A DNA stretch of 64,000 nucleotides from Prorocentrum cordatum (Eukaryota > Sar > Dinophyceae > Prorocentrales > Prorocentraceae), in NCBI GenBank assembly GCA_963575745.1, contig CAUYUJ010018044.1, forward strand, positions 62,001-126,000, read 5' to 3'. Of the stretch, positions 62,752 through 64,000 are shown one piece after another. The position numbers and the translations under genes are program-made. The notes under the pieces are model-generated. The model was not told the DNA's origin, searched no databases, and saw only the letters and a list, made by a program, of their open reading frames with translations. Each line of letters opens with the position of its first letter. The stretch's first letter is position 1.

Positions 62752-62890
62752 TCGATTCATCGCACGGGTGCCTGGCGTGCTGGACGTCTTACAGTTTGGT
62801 TTTGGTTCTTTTTCCAAAAGGACTCCCCCTGGCGCTTCGGCCGTCCCGCCGGGGTCCTGGGAGGGAGCTCCAGGCGCGCAAACGACCTCA
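62752..62890. other. Short unassigned spacer
   Basis: Non-repetitive sequence between the hairpin and the minisatellite patch. Nothing recognised. Confidence 0.3.
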
Positions 62891-62894
62891 ACGT

Positions 62895-63280
62895 CCACAA
62901 ACAATTCTCCAAGACGGCTCAAGATGGCCTCCAAGACGGTCAAGATGGCCCTCAAGCTCGCCCAAGATGGTCCAAGATGGCCTCCAAGTCCGCCCAAGAT
63001 GGCCTCCAAGACGGCCCAAGAGGGTCCAAGATACCTCCAAGTTCACCCAAGAGGCCTCTAAGACGGCCCAAGAGGTCTCGAAGGTGTCCTTCAGGAGGGC
63101 CTGAAGAGGCCAACATCATTGATGTTCCTTAGGTTTTTGAAGGATTTTGGCATTTGCCTCTTCTCGGCATTCCGACGGCTCAAGACGGCCCAAGAGGCCG
63201 CCAAGATCGCCCACGAGGCCTCCAAGAGGGCCCTATGACGGCCCAAGAGGCCTCCAAGACGGCCCCAAGATTGAGCAGGG
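62895..63280 (+). repeat. CAAGANGGCC minisatellite patch with conserved spacer
   Basis: Units at 62910-63110 and 63185-63275. The spacer 63115-63185 (CATTGATGTTCCTTAGG, GAAGGATTTTGGCATTTGCC) matches those near 655 and 63745. Confidence 0.9.
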
Positions 63281-63311
63281 AACGACCGTCCCGGCATTCC
63301 TATAGTCATAC

Positions 63312-63430
63312 CACGAAATGTTCTTAGAACCCCAAAATGTTCTAAGAACAAAAACACCGTTCTTATAACATAAACCCGATGTGTTCAAACAAGACAGACT
63401 CCGCCAGACATGTTCTAAGAACATTCCGTG
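63312..63430. mobile_element. Foldback/MITE-like element with 19-bp inverted ends
   Basis: CACGAAATGTTCTTAGAAC (63312-63330) and GTTCTAAGAACATTCCGTG (63412-63430) are inverted repeats with one mismatch in 19 bp. Internal GTTCTWAGAAC-type palindromes lie at 63339 and 63359 (variant), with another just outside at 63445. No target-site duplication is evident, so it may be a cluster of palindromes rather than a transposon. Confidence 0.45.
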
Positions 63431-63499
63431 AAAACCAAAAAAAGGTTCTTAGAACATTGTTTGCTAGGGATATAGGCACGCCGGGACGCTTCGCCACTG

Positions 63500-64000
63500 C
63501 TTGACAAGAGGCCCCCAAGACGGCCCAGGAGGCCTTGAAGACACCCAAGATGGCCTCAAAGACTGCCCTGGAGCATTCCAAGAGGGCCACAAGTCGGCCT
63601 ATAGAGGGCTCCCAAACGGCTTCCGACGGCATCGGACGGGCCAAGAGCCCACCAAGACGGCCGAAGATGGCCCTAAGACGGCCCAAGACGGCCCAAGAGG
63701 CCTTCAAGAGGGCCTCAATGAAGGCCCGAAAAGGCCAAACACATGTATATTCTTAAGGTTTTTGAAGAAGTTTGACATCTGCTTCTTTTCGGCCTTCCGA
63801 CGGCCAGAGACGGCCAAAGAGCACCCAAAGATCGCCCACGAGGCCTCCAAGATGGGCCCAGGACGGCCCAAGAGGTCCCCAGGACGGCCCCAAGAGGCCT
63901 CCAAGACGGCCCAGGAGGCCTTTAAGACGCCCAAGATGGCTTCCAAGACTGCCCTGGAGCATTCCAAGAAAGCCCCAAGTCGGCCCAGAGAGGCCCCCCA
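63500..64000 (+). repeat. CAAGANGGCC minisatellite patch, right end
   Basis: Units at 63508-63735 and 63800-64000, separated by the conserved AT-rich spacer (63740-63800). It runs off the window end. Confidence 0.9.

Noticed and set aside
1-64000. Dinoflagellate spliced-leader relics, rRNA or full tRNA genes
   Set aside because: Looked for by eye on both strands and not found. Absence of the spliced-leader sequence does not exclude a dinoflagellate origin.

Overview
The window looks like nuclear DNA of a eukaryote with a very large, repeat-saturated, gene-poor genome, most probably a dinoflagellate. This is an inference. It rests on GC-rich coding sequence, one large LINE-type retrotransposon, a possible GC-AG intron, endless short minisatellites and long simple-sequence tracts. 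There are no bacterial-style operons, rRNA or tRNA genes or CRISPR arrays, and I could not find a copy of the dinoflagellate spliced-leader sequence.

The one convincing, intact protein-coding unit is a plus-strand LINE-like element at about 5.3-16.6 kb. ORF1 (5315-9001, 1228 aa) is a very long coiled-coil protein with a basic, Gly/Trp/Gln-rich N-terminus. ORF2 (9024-16301, 2425 aa) starts 22 nt after the ORF1 stop. Its domain order is unusual: RNase H, then APE-type endonuclease, reverse transcriptase, two Cys/His zinc fingers, and a C-terminal domain resembling a DNA cytosine-5 methyltransferase (FSG, GGPPC and Q-R-R-like motifs). The 3' UTR carries two tandem 76-bp repeats, each holding a hairpin whose stem is kept by a compensatory base-pair change, and then a third hairpin. 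I regard this element as the most interesting system in the window.

Upstream (0.9-4.9 kb) is an A/C-rich, then C/T-rich, stretch that reads like decayed coding sequence. It contains a short peptide motif, WA(N/S)GVSEAI, that recurs about 49 kb away in another decayed coding-like patch (49.86-50.18 kb).

From 16.8 to 28 kb the DNA is a nested assembly of repeat families in composite blocks: a GGACGTGCCA-rich family A, a CTCGAGACATCC family, a CGCCGGCCC unit, and a GCGCGCATGCCGAAATC family B. From 28 to 34 kb there are three different satellites (102, about 77 and 89 bp), each next to the same purine-rich boundary element. The last satellite abuts the C-terminal exon of an SF1/PIF1-like helicase on the minus strand.

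From 34 to 64 kb come microsatellites (ACAT, CTC, CA, GTC, TATG, TA), a 3.8-kb array of a 13-bp GTGTATTTRCGTA unit with embedded larger modules, several CAAGANGGCC minisatellite patches, and tandem arrays of about 9, 80, 54, 60 and 18 bp. A probable two-exon gene end sits on the minus strand at about 55.2-55.8 kb. Two neat inverted-repeat structures lie near the right end (62.7 and 63.3 kb).

Most long open frames outside the LINE are by-products of stop-free tandem repeats and are not called as genes. In several spots I list coding-like fragments with low confidence, because composition alone can produce them.
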